Source: Rhodospirillales bacterium RIFCSPLOWO2_12_FULL_67_15
GTDB lineage: Bacteria; Pseudomonadota; Alphaproteobacteria; Rhodospirillales; 2-12-FULL-67-15
DNA: 5,801 nt
Reading direction: 5' to 3'
Assembly (NCBI GenBank): GCA_001830475.1
Contig: MIAC01000136.1
Span: forward strand, 1 to 5,801
The translations under genes were made by a program, and so were the position numbers. The notes under the pieces were generated by a model. That model did not search any database and was not told the DNA's origin. It saw nothing but the letters and a program-made list of their open reading frames with translations. Within the stretch, counting starts at the first letter, position 1. Each line of letters starts with the position of its first letter. This document shows, piece by piece, positions 4,917-5,801 of the stretch.

Positions 4917-5801
4917 ATGCGTTACAAACTGCTTGCAAGTCTTGCCGCGGCGCTGCTCGCCGCAGGCGCCGCCATTGCCCAGGAGCCGATCCGCATCGGC
5001 GCCTTCCTCGCGGTCACCGGCGGCGCGGCGTTCCTCGGCGATCCCGAGCAAAAGACGCTCGAGCTGTACGTCGAAAAGCTCAACGCGGCCGGCGGCGTGC
5101 TCGGCAGGAAGCTCCAGCTGGTGTCCTACGACTCGGCGGGCGACGCGGAAAAGGCGCGCACCTTCGCCAAGCGCCTGATCGAGCAGGACAAGGTCGACGT
5201 GATCGTCGGCGGCTCGACCACCGGCGAGACCATGGCCGTGGTGCCGCTGGTGGAAGCGGCCGGCATGCCGTTCATCTCCCTTGCCGGGGCGGTGGTGATC
5301 GTCGAGCCGGTCAAGAAATGGGTGTTCAAGACGCCGCACACCGACCGCATGGCCTGCGAGCGCATCTTCCTCGACATGCGCGGCCGCAGCATACAGCGCA
5401 TCGGGCTGATTTCCGGTTCCGGCGGTTTCGACAAGTCGATGCGCGCCCAGTGCCTTGGCGTCGCGCCGACTTACCGGATCCAGATCGTCGCGGACGAGAC
5501 CTACGGCGGCGGCGACACCGACATGACCGCGCAGCTCACCAAGATCAAGAACACGGCGGGCGTGCAGGCGGTGCTCAACGCCGGTTTCGGCGCGGGCCCG
5601 GCGATCGTCACCAAGAACTACAGGCAACTCGCGATCGGCGTACCGCTCTACCAGTCGCACGGCGTGGCCTCCAAGGCGTACATCAAGCTCTCCGGCGATG
5701 CCGCGGAGGGCGTGCGGCTGCCGGCGGCGGCGCTGCTGGTCGCCGAAACGCTTCCCGATTCCGACCGGCAGAAGAAGGTGGTGCTCGGCTACAAGCGCGA
5801 A
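4917..5801 (+). CDS. Branched-chain-amino-acid-type ABC transporter, periplasmic substrate-binding protein (runs off right edge)
   Basis: The 295 codons present open without a stop to the window end. A signal peptide (MRYKLLASLAAALLAAGAAIA) is cleaved before Q22, and the mature protein begins EPIRIGAFLAVTGGAAFLGD, typical of LivJ/LivK-like type I receptors (Peripla_BP_6). Family segments follow: LNAAGGVLGRKLQLVSYDSA at about 55-74, VDVIVGGSTTGETMAVVPLV from 93, the GGGDTDMTAQLTKIKN hinge region, and VPLYQSHGVASKAYIKLSG. Such receptors deliver amino acids, and in many proteobacteria aromatic or other organic acids, to LivHMGF-type permeases, which would be expected just downstream. The sequence SGSGGFDKS and the early positions of the binding cleft do not tell which ligand is bound. 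The gene diverges from the acetyltransferase-Rrf2 pair, and the spacer holds an FNR-type box and a palindrome. About 80-100 residues are missing if the length is normal. Confidence 0.93.
   Translation, partial: MRYKLLASLAAALLAAGAAIAQEPIRIGAFLAVTGGAAFLGDPEQKTLELYVEKLNAAGGVLGRKLQLVSYDSAGDAEKARTFAKRLIEQDKVDVIVGGSTTGETMAVVPLVEAAGMPFISLAGAVVIVEPVKKWVFKTPHTDRMACERIFLDMRGRSIQRIGLISGSGGFDKSMRAQCLGVAPTYRIQIVADETYGGGDTDMTAQLTKIKNTAGVQAVLNAGFGAGPAIVTKNYRQLAIGVPLYQSHGVASKAYIKLSGDAAEGVRLPAAALLVAETLPDSDRQKKVVLGYKRE

Noticed and set aside
4800..5660. Upstream extension of the acetyltransferase reading frame (449 residues in total) on the minus strand
   Set aside because: It lies antisense to the receptor gene, which has a signal peptide, a strong ribosome binding site and clear family motifs. 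The extension has low-complexity Arg/Ala/Gly/Asp composition, typical of a shadow frame in GC-rich DNA.

Overview
The window looks like part of the genome of a GC-rich, facultatively anaerobic (probably denitrifying) betaproteobacterium, perhaps of the Rhodocyclales (Thauera/Azoarcus-like). The reasons are the Porin_4-type trimeric porin, a DUF2249 protein, high GC, several FNR-type boxes (TTGAT-N4-ATCAA class) in front of genes, and a LivK-like solute receptor of the type often found with anaerobic aromatic degradation. The taxonomic call is inference.

Layout, left to right. (a) The left edge holds the 5' part of a DUF2249 gene on the minus strand, with an FNR-type box just upstream. (b) A short plus-strand open frame (180-323) encodes one membrane helix but has no convincing start. 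(c) A minus-strand gene (337-2328) encodes a lipoprotein-type PQQ-dependent dehydrogenase of the glucose/quinate dehydrogenase family. A second, 5'-truncated copy of the end of the small membrane-helix frame lies on its other side (2347-2409), so two imperfect direct repeats bracket the dehydrogenase. (d) A general porin on the minus strand (2448-3734) has an FNR-type box at class II distance from a plausible -10 element. (e) A GNAT acetyltransferase and a cysteine-free Rrf2-family regulator are encoded on the minus strand with overlapping stop and start codons. (f) The periplasmic receptor of a branched-chain-amino-acid-type ABC transporter diverges from that pair on the plus strand and runs off the right edge.

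The most interesting part is the right half. A GNAT enzyme translationally coupled to an Rrf2 regulator recalls BadL/BadM of Rhodopseudomonas palustris, where BadL acetylates aminobenzoates and BadM represses the benzoyl-CoA reductase operon. The divergent intergenic region carries an FNR-type box and then a 20-bp palindrome with an extra direct half-site, placed between the box and the ribosome binding site of the transporter gene. This suggests oxygen control through an FNR-family activator and substrate control through the Rrf2 protein, acting on uptake of an aromatic or similar organic acid. The porin, with its own FNR-type box, could supply the outer-membrane step. Substrates and pathway are inference; no catabolic enzyme of an aromatic pathway lies inside the window.
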